Below are positions 35,511 to 44,172 of a stretch of DNA of 64,000 nt, piece by piece. Origin of the DNA: Bradyrhizobium sp. CCBAU 53351. Its GTDB lineage: Bacteria; Pseudomonadota; Alphaproteobacteria; Rhizobiales; Xanthobacteraceae. The DNA is taken from positions 1,019,501 through 1,083,500 of the forward strand of contig NZ_CP030059.1 in assembly GCF_015291745.1 (NCBI RefSeq). The letters run 5' to 3'. Numbering within the stretch: position 1 is the first letter of the stretch; each line of letters starts with the position of its first letter. A model generated the notes under the pieces. It did no database searches. It worked only from the letters and a program-made list of their open reading frames with translations, and was not told the DNA's origin. A program made the position numbers and the translations under genes.

Positions 35511-36440
35511 CTACGGCAGCCCCCGCGCCTCCAGCTGATGCACCAGCAGCAAGGTCGGCTCGGCGAGGCTGTCGCCGGAGCCGTCGAGGCCGAAGGCGCT
35601 CGCGATGCCGTCGCGGCTGCGCAGCAGCGCGCTGCGCGGGCAATGGCCGGCGCCGCAGAGCGTCTTCTTCAAGGTCTCGCCCTGCGCGACGGTGCCCGTG
35701 GAATCGTCCGCGGCCCAGGCCAGCACGATCGGCACATCGACGTTGAGGATGCCCGGGAAAACCGAGCGCTTGTTGTACTGGCTGACGTCGCTGCCGAGAT
35801 AGGCCTTCTCGCTGTCGCTCGCCTCCTTGCCGACGCGGTAGATGCCGGACACCAGCACGACGGCGGCGACATCGGCGCGATCGGTCTGCAACTCGGGATG
35901 CGCCAGCAGGGTGGCGACATGGAAAGCGCCCGCGCCGTAGCCGACCGCAACGATCTCGCGGGCGTCGCCGTTGAACAGGTCGATATTGCCGTGAACCCAG
36001 GACAGCGCCGCCGCCACGTCGGTCGCCCCGGCGGGCCACGTCGCCGCGGGCGCCAGGCGATAGTTGACCCGCACGCCGATCAGGTCGTTGCGCGCGGCGA
36101 AGCACATCGCTTGGTCCTGGATCTGGCGCGACAATTCCGGCGCGGCGCGGTCGCCGGTGAAGGTGTCGCCGGTCACGAACAGCAGCACCGGCCGCGGCGT
36201 GTCCGCCTTGGTGGCGCTGGTGGCGACATCGAGCACATTGGCTTCGCTCTCGCCGTAGCGCAGGCCGCGCGAGAAGGTGACTTGCTCGCAGAGCCGTGCG
36301 GTGCCACCGGCGGTGGTGTCGGAATCGGTGAGGCCCGCCTGCACGAGATCGGAGGGCGGAGGCAGCCGGGCCGGCAAGGGACCGTGGGCGGAAGCTGCCG
36401 TCGCGGCGAGAACCAGGAGAAATGCGAGATGATTCTTCAT
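35511..36440 (-). CDS. Alpha/beta-hydrolase-fold protein lacking the catalytic Ser and His
   Basis: A 309-residue exported protein (signal peptide MKNHLAFLLVLAATAASAHG). Fold landmarks of the BD-FAE/esterase class are present (GVRVNYRLAPAATWPAGATD, AALSWVHGNIDLFNGDAREI), but the nucleophile elbow reads VAVGYGAGAFH, with Gly169 in place of the serine of GxSxG. The oxyanion HGG motif is replaced by VTGDTFTGD, and no His is seen at the end where GHxHF is expected (RSRDGIASAFGLDGSGDS). It is therefore probably not a serine hydrolase and may be a binding protein. The reading frame is otherwise intact, arguing against simple decay. Confidence 0.72.
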   Translation of the reverse strand: MKNHLAFLLVLAATAASAHGPLPARLPPPSDLVQAGLTDSDTTAGGTARLCEQVTFSRGLRYGESEANVLDVATSATKADTPRPVLLFVTGDTFTGDRAAPELSRQIQDQAMCFAARNDLIGVRVNYRLAPAATWPAGATDVAAALSWVHGNIDLFNGDAREIVAVGYGAGAFHVATLLAHPELQTDRADVAAVVLVSGIYRVGKEASDSEKAYLGSDVSQYNKRSVFPGILNVDVPIVLAWAADDSTGTVAQGETLKKTLCGAGHCPRSALLRSRDGIASAFGLDGSGDSLAEPTLLLVHQLEARGLP

Positions 36441-36852
36441 TTTGATGCTAGCGTTGCGCTCTCATATCGGCTCTCGCGTTTGGCCTGTCTTTTCAATTCG
36501 CCTTTATAGTTTTGTGTCGGCTTGAGGCAATTTCGCGGCGTGCCACGCTCGTCGGGATATGCCAGGGTCCGAAGCTCACCCAAATGCAAGTTGCAAAGTC
36601 ATCCCGCCCAAGGCTGCCGGAGCGTGCGCCTTGGTCCCCGGCGGACCTGCGTGGCGCTCAAGCGCTGCCGATTATCGATAGCTATTTTAGCTCAGGCTTA
36701 GAATGGCCGCCCCCGTTACCGTCAAACGCCACTGCCGGCTTAACGCGTGTGACAGAATCCGGCCAGAGTGTCGTAGATCGGTCAAATACACTGATAACTC
36801 GAATAGGATACTAGCGATCTCGTCGGCGGATTTTCCGCCGCGGGAACACAGC
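36441..36852. other. 412-bp divergent region without a gene
   Basis: It separates the degenerate hydrolase gene (leftward) from the small gene at 36853 (rightward). The segment 36460-36530 and the segment 36770-36840 are AT-richer and may hold the two promoters. The open frames across it show no family similarity or ribosome-binding site. No strong palindrome was seen. Confidence 0.45.
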
Positions 36853-37179
36853 ATGGCGAATGTCATTCAATTCCGCTCGAAGCGTTGTGACGCCGAAGCG
36901 CCGAAGGGGCCTTGCGGCTCAAAAAAGTACGTTGGGGCAGCCGCATTGTGCGCGAGCGCAGGAGATGCGCTCGGCCTACTGACCAGCCAACTCGAACTTG
37001 CCATCCAGCATGCGCGCATCATCGAACCGCGTATTCACGATCCCGAAATGCGTCGGCTATTCAGCGATCGGATCGAACTCACCCAGCGTTTGCTCGAAGT
37101 CGCGCATCTCAAGATATTGCTCCTCCAGTTCGGGGCGCCACCTGACGATAGCCGACGCCCTGCTTTTCCGGGAAAATAA
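36853..37179 (+). CDS. Small hypothetical protein coupled to a PAS chemoreceptor
   Basis: A 108-residue protein starting at ATG 36853 ([20 protein letters not shown]). The second half is predicted helical and hydrophobic ([40 protein letters not shown]). No signal peptide or known domain is visible. Its stop lies two bases from the chemoreceptor ATG, so the two are surely on one transcript and may act together. The length and arrangement would suit a small cytoplasmic partner or regulator, but this is inference. Confidence 0.6.
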   Translation: MANVIQFRSKRCDAEAPKGPCGSKKYVGAAALCASAGDALGLLTSQLELAIQHARIIEPRIHDPEMRRLFSDRIELTQRLLEVAHLKILLLQFGAPPDDSRRPAFPGK

Positions 37180-37181
37180 CG

Positions 37182-39332
37182 ATGCGAACCAATCTGCCTA
37201 TTACCGTAACCGAGTATCCGCTCACGGATGAGACGCTGATTGTCTCGAAGACCGATCTCAAGGGTAAGCTGACCTATTTCAACGATCAATTCGTCCAGGC
37301 CTCGGGGTTCACTGAACAGGAACTCGCCGGACAGCCGCACAACATCGTTCGGCATCCGGACATGCCCCCTGAAGCCTTTGCCAATCTCTGGGAGACGCTG
37401 AAGAGCGGCAAGCCCTGGGCCGGTGCCGTCAAGAACCGGCGCAAGAACGGCGACTATTATTGGGTGATGGCCAGCGCGACGCCGATCTGGGAAGGGGAAG
37501 GTGTCGTCGGCTACATGTCCATCCGCACCAAACTGCCCCGAGACCAGCGCGAACAAGCCGAACAGGTCTACGCAGCGATCCGGGAGAAGAAGGCGGGCGC
37601 CTTCAAGATCGAGGCGGGCATGATCCGCAAGCGCTCGATTTTCGACGTCCTTGCTCCATTCACGAGGTCCTTCAAGGCGCGTCTGACCACGATGGTCGGC
37701 GTGCTGTCTCTCGCGATGCTGGTCATCGGTGCCGTCGGTTTGCTGGGGTTGAAGGAAGTCAATCAGCGCGCCAAGTCGATCTACGAGGATCGCTCGGTTC
37801 CTCTGGCCCAGCTCTTCGAGATCAACGACCGCATGAAGGAAAATTCGCTCGTCATGTTGCGATCCGCTATCGAGGGACGTAACCGCCGCGATCTCTCGGA
37901 GGTCCAGGGTATTATCACGGCCAACATCGGACGGATCACCAGGCTCTGGTCGGACTACATGTCCACCTACTTGACCCCGGAAGAGAAGTCGGTCGCGGAG
38001 TCGTTCACCCCGAAGCGCATCGCGTATGTCGATCATGGCCTCAAGCCGGCGCTCGCAATGCTGGCCGACGGAAAATATGACGAACTGAACGTTCACATGA
38101 CCGGCAGGGCGGCGGACCTTTTCCAGGCTGCGAAGGTGGACATGGATCGTCTGGTCTCGATTCAGGTCAAGGAAGCAAAGTTCGAGTATGACGCAGCGGA
38201 GAGCACGTTCCTCGTTGCGGAAGTCGCCGCGATTGCCGCGCTGTGCCTTGGTCTGCTCTTGGCGGCCTGGTTCTCCGTGGCGACCGTCCGGGCCATCGCA
38301 AGGCCGCTCGGCCATCTGAACGACATCATGTCGAAGATCGCGCAAGGGGTCTTCAACAGCCGCGTCAATGTCGAGCGAGACGACGAAGTTGGGGTTGCAC
38401 TGCGCAATCTTCAGGCGCTCCAGGCCAAGCTTGGATTCGATCGGGAGGCGCAACGCGATATGGAGAGGCGCGCAGCAGCCCAGCGTCAGGCCGATATGCG
38501 CCGGCTGGCGGGCGAGTTCGAAGCCGCCGTGGGGAACATCATCGAAACCGTGGCGAGCGCGGCAACGGAGCTCGAAGCATCCGCTGGAACGTTGACGAGC
38601 ACCGCTGAATCGACCCAGCAACTGTCGATCGCCGTCGCGGCGGCTTCGGAGGAGGCATCTACCAACGTGCAATCCGTCGCCTCGGCGACCGAGGAGATGT
38701 CGTCCTCAGTGACGGAAATCAGCCATCGCGTACAGGACTCCGCCAGAATGGCGGCTGAGGCGGTCACTCAGGCCCGGCAGACCAACGACCGTGTCAGCGA
38801 ATTGTCGCGAGCTGCCGCCCGGATTGGCGACGTCGTTGAGCTGATTCATAGCATCGCGGGCCAGACCAATTTGCTGGCGCTCAACGCGACGATCGAGGCC
38901 GCGCGCGCCGGGGATGCTGGTCGGGGCTTCGCCGTCGTGGCGTCCGAGGTGAAGGCGCTGGCGGAGCAGACGGCCAAGGCGACTGGAGAGATCAGCCAAC
39001 AGATCACTGGTATTCAGGTAGCGACACAGGAATCGGTCGTCGCGATCGGGACGATCGGAGAATCGATCGGCCGTCTGTCCGAGATCTCGGCGGCGGTCGC
39101 TGCGGCGGTCGAGGAGCAGGGCGCCGCGACCCAGGAGATCTCCCGCAACGTGCAGCAGGCGGCTCAGGGCACGCAGGACGTCTCGTCGAACATCACCAAC
39201 GTGCAGCGCGGCGCGTCGGAGACGGGATCAGCCTCGTCTCAGGTGCTGTCCTCGGCGCAGTCGCTGTCGATCGAGAGCAATCGGCTCAAGACCGAAGTCG
39301 ACAGGTTCCTGGCGAGCATCCGCGCGGCTTAA
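37182..39332 (+). CDS. Aer-like methyl-accepting chemotaxis protein with N-terminal PAS domain
   Basis: A 716-residue receptor. The PAS domain occupies about residues 10-120 ([56 protein letters not shown]), typical of Aer-type FAD or small-ligand sensors. A membrane segment near 170-190 ([19 protein letters not shown]), a roughly 150-residue helical periplasmic region, a second helix near 345-370, HAMP, and a long MCP coiled coil ([20 protein letters not shown] hairpin tip near residue 570) follow. It couples the sensed redox or ligand state to CheA/CheW. A short upstream gene is fused to its transcript. No CheR-binding pentapeptide is seen at the end. Confidence 0.93.
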   Translation: MRTNLPITVTEYPLTDETLIVSKTDLKGKLTYFNDQFVQASGFTEQELAGQPHNIVRHPDMPPEAFANLWETLKSGKPWAGAVKNRRKNGDYYWVMASATPIWEGEGVVGYMSIRTKLPRDQREQAEQVYAAIREKKAGAFKIEAGMIRKRSIFDVLAPFTRSFKARLTTMVGVLSLAMLVIGAVGLLGLKEVNQRAKSIYEDRSVPLAQLFEINDRMKENSLVMLRSAIEGRNRRDLSEVQGIITANIGRITRLWSDYMSTYLTPEEKSVAESFTPKRIAYVDHGLKPALAMLADGKYDELNVHMTGRAADLFQAAKVDMDRLVSIQVKEAKFEYDAAESTFLVAEVAAIAALCLGLLLAAWFSVATVRAIARPLGHLNDIMSKIAQGVFNSRVNVERDDEVGVALRNLQALQAKLGFDREAQRDMERRAAAQRQADMRRLAGEFEAAVGNIIETVASAATELEASAGTLTSTAESTQQLSIAVAAASEEASTNVQSVASATEEMSSSVTEISHRVQDSARMAAEAVTQARQTNDRVSELSRAAARIGDVVELIHSIAGQTNLLALNATIEAARAGDAGRGFAVVASEVKALAEQTAKATGEISQQITGIQVATQESVVAIGTIGESIGRLSEISAAVAAAVEEQGAATQEISRNVQQAAQGTQDVSSNITNVQRGASETGSASSQVLSSAQSLSIESNRLKTEVDRFLASIRAA

Positions 39333-39392
39333 AGCGGCTGGGCGGTCTACTGTGCATGGGGTTGTTTTCGAAGTTTTGTTTTGGGCGGCCTG

Positions 39393-39962
39393 TCAGGTCC
39401 GCTTCATGGTCCGGAACGTGACGGAGTAACGGCGCGCCTCGACCGGCGGGATGCTATGCTCCCATTGCGAGCGCGCCTCACCGTCCATCATGTAGAGCGA
39501 GCGCGGCTGCGCCTCGAGCGTGTGGCGCTGCCATTTGTCGCCGCTGCGGCGGCGGAAGCGGAACTTGCAGGCCGAGCCGAGCGACAGTCCGAGGACCTTG
39601 TCGAAATGCGGCTTGTCGCGGTGCCAGCCGATGCCGACGCCGACCTCGTATTCGGTGCAGAGCACCTGCTGGACGCTGGCCTCCGCCAGCCCCGCCCACG
39701 CCTCGGCCCGCCGCGCGATCGGCAGGAGCCAGGCCGGGATCGGCTCCGCCTCGGCCAGCCGTTGCAGGGAATAGTCATAGCGGTAGCCGAACGACGCCAC
39801 CCGGCGGTTGCCCTCGAACGCCCCGAACTGGAAACGCTCGAGCGGCAATGCTGCGATGCGGCCGATCAGATCCTGCTCGACGGCGGCTTCGATAAAATTG
39901 TCGACATAGCGAAGTCCGGAAGGCCCAGCTTCCGGCTCAGCGAATAATCCGAGCTGCGTCAT
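39393..39962 (-). CDS. AlkB-like 2-oxoglutarate/Fe(II) dioxygenase
   Basis: A 189-residue protein starting at ATG 39962 (MTQLGLFAEPEAGPSGLRYV); an ATG three codons earlier is an alternative and neither has a strong site. The iron ligands are visible as HxD in GIGWHRDKPHFDKVLGLSLG and the distal His in WEHSIPPVEARRYSVTFR, with the RxxxxxR that binds 2-oxoglutarate. The N-terminal half begins with the beta strand FGAFEGNRRVASFGYRYDYS of bacterial and plant AlkB homologues. It should demethylate alkylated nucleic acid or a modified RNA base. It is followed by a small membrane-protein gene on the other strand. Confidence 0.88.
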   Translation of the reverse strand: MTQLGLFAEPEAGPSGLRYVDNFIEAAVEQDLIGRIAALPLERFQFGAFEGNRRVASFGYRYDYSLQRLAEAEPIPAWLLPIARRAEAWAGLAEASVQQVLCTEYEVGVGIGWHRDKPHFDKVLGLSLGSACKFRFRRRSGDKWQRHTLEAQPRSLYMMDGEARSQWEHSIPPVEARRYSVTFRTMKRT

Positions 39963-40043
39963 TCCTCGCATTTCCGTGACGGAACCTTTTGCCGGCCCAA
40001 GCGACTTACATATGACGCGGGAAGGAACGTGCGAGAGGCTGTC

Positions 40044-40184
40044 ATGGCACAGAAGCATACCGCCGATCCGGCAGAGATCATGCGGGCGACCGGTCACCCC
40101 GAACTGGAATATGCCGCCGGCTGGACCATCGCCGGTCTGGTCACCATCGGCACCATCGTCGCGGCCTGGGTATTCGCGATCTAG
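40044..40184 (+). CDS. Small single-pass membrane protein (46 residues)
   Basis: ATG 40044 to TAG 40184, with GAGAGG five to eight bases upstream. The N-terminal 25 residues are polar (MAQKHTADPAEIMRATGHPE), and residues 27-46 form one hydrophobic helix ending in AAWVFAI. It is too short for a conventional gene search. Its stop TAG lies in the palindrome CTAG, shared with the stop of the convergent histidine-kinase gene. Function unknown; the good ribosome-binding site and membrane topology argue that it is real. Confidence 0.6.
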   Translation: MAQKHTADPAEIMRATGHPELEYAAGWTIAGLVTIGTIVAAWVFAI

Positions 40185-41767
40185 GCCGTTGGAAACCGAA
40201 GCTCGAAGGCGGCCCCCTCGTCGGTCGGCCTGAGGCTGATCGAGCCGCCATGGCTCGCCATCACCGCGCGTGCGATTGCCAGCCCCATCCCGGTGCCGCC
40301 CTGGTCGCGGCGGGTGGTGAAGAACGCGTCAAAAATCCTGTCGCGGTTCGGCGCCGAGATCGGTTCGCCGTCATTGCTCACCGTCAGACGCAGGGTCGTC
40401 CGCTCGAAGCTCACCTCCAGCCGGATTGACCGCGCCTTGTGCCGCACAGCGTTGTCGGCAAGATGCGACAGCACGATCAGCGCCTTTTCGCCGGACATGC
40501 CGATGGCGCGGTCGAGGACGCCGCTCGCCTCGATTGAGCTCGCGGGAAACCGGCTCTTGAGGTCGGCGATCACCGGCGCGAGCTCGGTGCGCTCGTTCTG
40601 CGGCAGGCTCTCGGCGCGGGCGAGCTCGCGCAAGCGCTGCGCCATCGCCTCCAGCCGCTGCGTGTCGGACAGGATGTTGGCGATGAACGTGTTCTGCTCC
40701 GCCGGCGTCAGGCTGCCCGCTTTGCCCTGAACCGAATCCTGCAACAGCTCGGCCGCGCCCTTGATCGAGGTCAGCGGCGATTTCAGCTCATGGGTGAGGT
40801 GGGCCGAGAATGTCGCGATATAGTCCGAGCGCCGCGCCAGCTGCTCGGCCATGCCGAGGAAGCTGTGCGAGAGCTGGGCGAACTCGCGCGTGCCGTAATG
40901 CCGCAGTGGCCGAAACGCCTCGCGGTCGCCACGGCCGATCCGGGCGGCGCGGTCGATCAGCTCGCGCATCGGCAGGGTGATGGTGCGCGAAAACACCAGG
41001 CCGATCGCGATCGTGCCGAGGATCACGGCAAGTCCCGCCAGCACGAACTTGGCCCGCTCCTGGTAGAGATGATCGAAAATGTTGCTCGGCGTCCGCGTGG
41101 TGTAGATGACGCCCGCGACGCGGTTGTTGACGATCACGGGCATCGCCGAGAACACGTGCACGCCAAGGCCGCGGCTGAAGGAGTAGATCGGCGGCGGCGG
41201 CTTGTCCGGCACGCGGTTGCGCAAGGTCGCGCGGTATTGCCCGTGCAGCGCGTCCGCGACCTCCTCGATATGGGCGAGCGACTGCCCGACCTCCTGCCGC
41301 CCGGCAACGACGACGCCCTGGGGATCGAGGATCCGGAAGCCCGCCAGCGTCACCTTCTGGGTCTCGCGGATGATCGGCGTCAGTCTTGCGCCGATCTCGA
41401 CATAGCCGGGCTGCGCGGGCTGGGACGCGGGCAGCGCATCCGGTCGCCGCCGCAGCAGGTCGTTGGCGGTGAGATCGAGCGCGGGCCGGATCGGCGTGAC
41501 CTGGTCGCCGGGGTCGGGCAGCACGTTCGGCGGCACCTCGGGCCCGAGCGTCAGGCCGTTGTCGAGCCTTGCCGTGACCTCCTGCGCATAGATCGTCGCG
41601 AGCACGCGGCTCTGCGCGATCAGCTCGGCCTGGGTCTGGCGGATCAGCTGGTTGTCGTAGAGGCGGAAGAAGAACAGGCCGACCAGCGGCAGCACGGCGA
41701 CGGTGGCTAGCACCGTGAAGATCACGAGGGCGAGCGACGGCCGCCATTTGTCGGGCGCCGCGCTCAT
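40181..41767 (-). CDS. Sensor histidine kinase (CreC-like)
   Basis: A 528-residue membrane kinase starting at ATG 41767 (MSAAPDKWRPSLALVIFTVL). Transmembrane segments lie near residues 11-33 and 241-262, enclosing a periplasmic sensor. HAMP follows, then HisKA with phosphoacceptor His326 in SAHLTHELKSPLTSIKGAAE, the N box LSHLADNAVRHKA and the G box GGTGMGLAIARAVMASHGG. Its ATG overlaps the response-regulator stop by four bases, and it is the third gene of the DUF4173/RR/HK operon. It is CreC-like in layout, but the signal is unknown. The tail shares a CTAG with the convergent small gene. Confidence 0.9.
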   Translation of the reverse strand: MSAAPDKWRPSLALVIFTVLATVAVLPLVGLFFFRLYDNQLIRQTQAELIAQSRVLATIYAQEVTARLDNGLTLGPEVPPNVLPDPGDQVTPIRPALDLTANDLLRRRPDALPASQPAQPGYVEIGARLTPIIRETQKVTLAGFRILDPQGVVVAGRQEVGQSLAHIEEVADALHGQYRATLRNRVPDKPPPPIYSFSRGLGVHVFSAMPVIVNNRVAGVIYTTRTPSNIFDHLYQERAKFVLAGLAVILGTIAIGLVFSRTITLPMRELIDRAARIGRGDREAFRPLRHYGTREFAQLSHSFLGMAEQLARRSDYIATFSAHLTHELKSPLTSIKGAAELLQDSVQGKAGSLTPAEQNTFIANILSDTQRLEAMAQRLRELARAESLPQNERTELAPVIADLKSRFPASSIEASGVLDRAIGMSGEKALIVLSHLADNAVRHKARSIRLEVSFERTTLRLTVSNDGEPISAPNRDRIFDAFFTTRRDQGGTGMGLAIARAVMASHGGSISLRPTDEGAAFELRFPTA

Positions 41768-42468
41768 GCCTCTTTCTCGCAGCGGCCGAGCTTGAAGCCG
41801 ACGCCGTGGATGGTCTCGATCACGCTCTCGCAATCCTGCGCCGCGAGCTTGGCGCGGATGTTGCGGATGTGGCTGTCGATGGTGCGGTCGGAGACCTGGA
41901 TGTTGAGTTGATAGGCCGCCCGCATCAGCTGCTCGCGGTTGAACACCGAGGTCGGCCGCGTCAGGAACGCACGCAGGATGCCGAACTCGATCGCGGTCAG
42001 CTTCAGCGGCGTGCCGGCAAAGGACGCGACGTGCTGCTCGGGATCGATCAGCAGACCGCCCTGGGAGAGCGTGCTGGCGTCAGCCTTGACCTCGCCGTTG
42101 CGCGGGCTGAGGCGGCGCAGGATGACATTGACCCGCGCCACCAGCTCGCGCGGGCTGAACGGCTTTGTCACATAGTCGTCGCCGCCGATTTCGAGACCGA
42201 GGATGCGGTCGATCTCCTCGTCGCGCGCCGACAGGAACAGGATCGGAACGTCGGAGGTCTTGCGCACCTCGCGGCAGACGTCGAGGCCGTCGAACTCGGG
42301 CATGCCGATGTCGAGCACGATCAGGTCGGGCTTGTCGGCGGCGACGCGGAGAAGCGCCTCCTTGCCGTCGCGGGCCTCGATCACGTCCATGCCGGCCTTC
42401 TTCAAGGCGACGCGGATGACCTCGCGGATGTGGCCTTCGTCGTCGACGATGAGGATGCGATGCGCCAA
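41764..42468 (-). CDS. OmpR-family response regulator (CreB-like)
   Basis: A 234-residue regulator with a receiver domain (acidic VDDEGHIRE, phosphoacceptor Asp53 in LDIGMPEFDGLDVCREVRK, Lys in GGDDYVTKPFSPREL) and an OmpR-type winged helix (LTAIEFGILRAFLTRPTSVF, SDRTIDSHIRNIRAKLAAQD). It is translationally coupled to the downstream kinase by an ATGA overlap. The target genes are not known; the upstream DUF4173 gene, only 12 bp away, is probably co-regulated. Confidence 0.94.
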   Translation of the reverse strand: MAHRILIVDDEGHIREVIRVALKKAGMDVIEARDGKEALLRVAADKPDLIVLDIGMPEFDGLDVCREVRKTSDVPILFLSARDEEIDRILGLEIGGDDYVTKPFSPRELVARVNVILRRLSPRNGEVKADASTLSQGGLLIDPEQHVASFAGTPLKLTAIEFGILRAFLTRPTSVFNREQLMRAAYQLNIQVSDRTIDSHIRNIRAKLAAQDCESVIETIHGVGFKLGRCEKEA

Positions 42469-42480
42469 GAAACTCTCCGC

Positions 42481-43983
42481 TCACCCGACCGGCCGGCTGC
42501 CGGACGGGTCTTTCGCCAGCGCGTCCAGCCGGCGCTGCAGCCGCCAGCTCCGAAAGCCCCAGCTCCGCCAGGCCAGATCCTGGCGCTGCTGTTCTACAAG
42601 GCGGTCGCGTCGCGACACAAGGCAGCTCTCGGGAGTGCCGGGTCGAAGCATGATCGCCTTGTCAATGGCGGGCAGCGCTTGCGGTCCGAGCGTCAGGAGA
42701 TAGTTCATGTCGATCTGCAGGCCGTTGCCCGAAGCTTCCCGGCTGTGGACCACATTGTAGTCGGCAATGAAGGCGTCGAAGTTCACCAGCGAGCAGCCAT
42801 AAAGCGAGATCGCGAGCGCGATCAAATTGGCGCCCACGAGCCATTGGTTGGATCGGTCGAGGACGATGCGGGCGACGACCAGGATCAGTCCGAGCGCGAC
42901 CAGTCCCATCCAGATGAACGCCGCGATTCGCCAGTATGTCAGCATGTAAACATCGACGTAGAGGTCGAGACGCAGGATTGAGGAGGCGACGAGAAGGACG
43001 TTCTGTCCCACCCAGAGATACACCAGCGGCCGGATGACCTTCGATTTCTCGGCCGGCCCGCCCGGCCGCATCGTCACCAGCACGAAGGCCGCGGCGAGCA
43101 GGGCGGTTACGATCAGCGGGTAGGCACCGCGATGCGCGTAGCTCGCATAGGTCAGATTGTCGGGCAGCGCCAGATGGCCCCAGAGATAGATGCCGTCGAG
43201 AACGGACTGCGCCGCGAACAACAGATTGAACAGGATCAGAGAGCGCAGGATGGTGGAGGGACCAAGAAATTCCACCGAGACGAGCGATGGAAGCGGAGGC
43301 GGCTCTACGGCTTCGGCGGCGGTGGTGATTTTCTTGCGCCGCCAGCGCACATGGATGAACGGCCAGACCAGCGCCAGCATCAAGGCCCAGAACAGCACGC
43401 GCGGGATGCTGATATATCCGAGGATGAGTTTCGGATTGAGCAGGGACAGCCACTGCTCGATCACCGGATTGGCCGCGGCGAAGAGCGCCACGAAGACGGC
43501 GCTGAGCGCCGCCGGCATCAGCCAGAGCGCGATGCCGCGGGTGAATGCCGACGCGTTCAACGCTTGGGGCGCATCGAGAAAGAACCTGAAGGGACCGAGC
43601 AGGACGAAATTGCGCAATGCGCGAACGCGGTCGGCGAGGCCGGTCGCTTCCGCGTTGGTCACGAGCTGCAACGCAATGGCCATCGAGGCGACAAGGATCA
43701 GGAACGACAAACTGTTGAGCTCCTCGACAACAGGCACCAGCCCGACGGCGAGAACGGCCGAGCCGATCATGGCGCGGCGCAGATCCAGCGCCGCACGATT
43801 GAAGAGCACCGATACGCCGGCGAGCGCGATCGCAAAGAGCGTCAGCGACAGCCCGATCCGCTGCCCGTAGAACAGCCAGTCGGCGAGTGCGGCCAGCAGA
43901 AGCGCGAGGCCGACCTTGGCCGGGATCGAGGAATGACCGATCGGCTTGATCTCTTCCACGATCGTCGAAGCCAGACTTGTCAT
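42481..43983 (-). CDS. DUF4173 multi-pass membrane protein
   Basis: A 500-residue protein starting at ATG 43983 (MTSLASTIVEEIKPIGHSSI), with about 12 hydrophobic segments. The DUF4173 pattern is seen around FLLLGP-like LRNFVLLGPFRFFLDAP, LLNPKLILGYISIPRVLFWA and VYLWVGQNVLLVASSILRLD. It lacks an enzymatic signature. It is the first gene of an apparent operon with the response regulator and kinase, spaced 12 bp from the former, so it may be part of the sensory pathway, comparable in position to CreD in the Cre system. That role is inference. Confidence 0.85.
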   Translation of the reverse strand: MTSLASTIVEEIKPIGHSSIPAKVGLALLLAALADWLFYGQRIGLSLTLFAIALAGVSVLFNRAALDLRRAMIGSAVLAVGLVPVVEELNSLSFLILVASMAIALQLVTNAEATGLADRVRALRNFVLLGPFRFFLDAPQALNASAFTRGIALWLMPAALSAVFVALFAAANPVIEQWLSLLNPKLILGYISIPRVLFWALMLALVWPFIHVRWRRKKITTAAEAVEPPPLPSLVSVEFLGPSTILRSLILFNLLFAAQSVLDGIYLWGHLALPDNLTYASYAHRGAYPLIVTALLAAAFVLVTMRPGGPAEKSKVIRPLVYLWVGQNVLLVASSILRLDLYVDVYMLTYWRIAAFIWMGLVALGLILVVARIVLDRSNQWLVGANLIALAISLYGCSLVNFDAFIADYNVVHSREASGNGLQIDMNYLLTLGPQALPAIDKAIMLRPGTPESCLVSRRDRLVEQQRQDLAWRSWGFRSWRLQRRLDALAKDPSGSRPVG

Positions 43984-44172
43984 ATCGGTAAGACCTTTCG
44001 TGATGGTTGGCATCACGAAGTCTGAACGTCGTTTGTGCAGAAGGCGGGATCACCGTCTGCATGGTTTCAGGAGTCTTTTGCAGTTTTCGTGCAGGCATGC
44101 GTTTGCCCCTCGCGCGGGGCAAATCGCTTTGATAAGTGCGAAGCATTCGCCGCTCCTCACATGTGATGCATC

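Noticed and set aside
36512..36814. 100-codon frame in the gap before the small chemoreceptor partner
   Set aside because: No ribosome-binding site, no domain and irregular codon use; it lies in the divergent promoter region.
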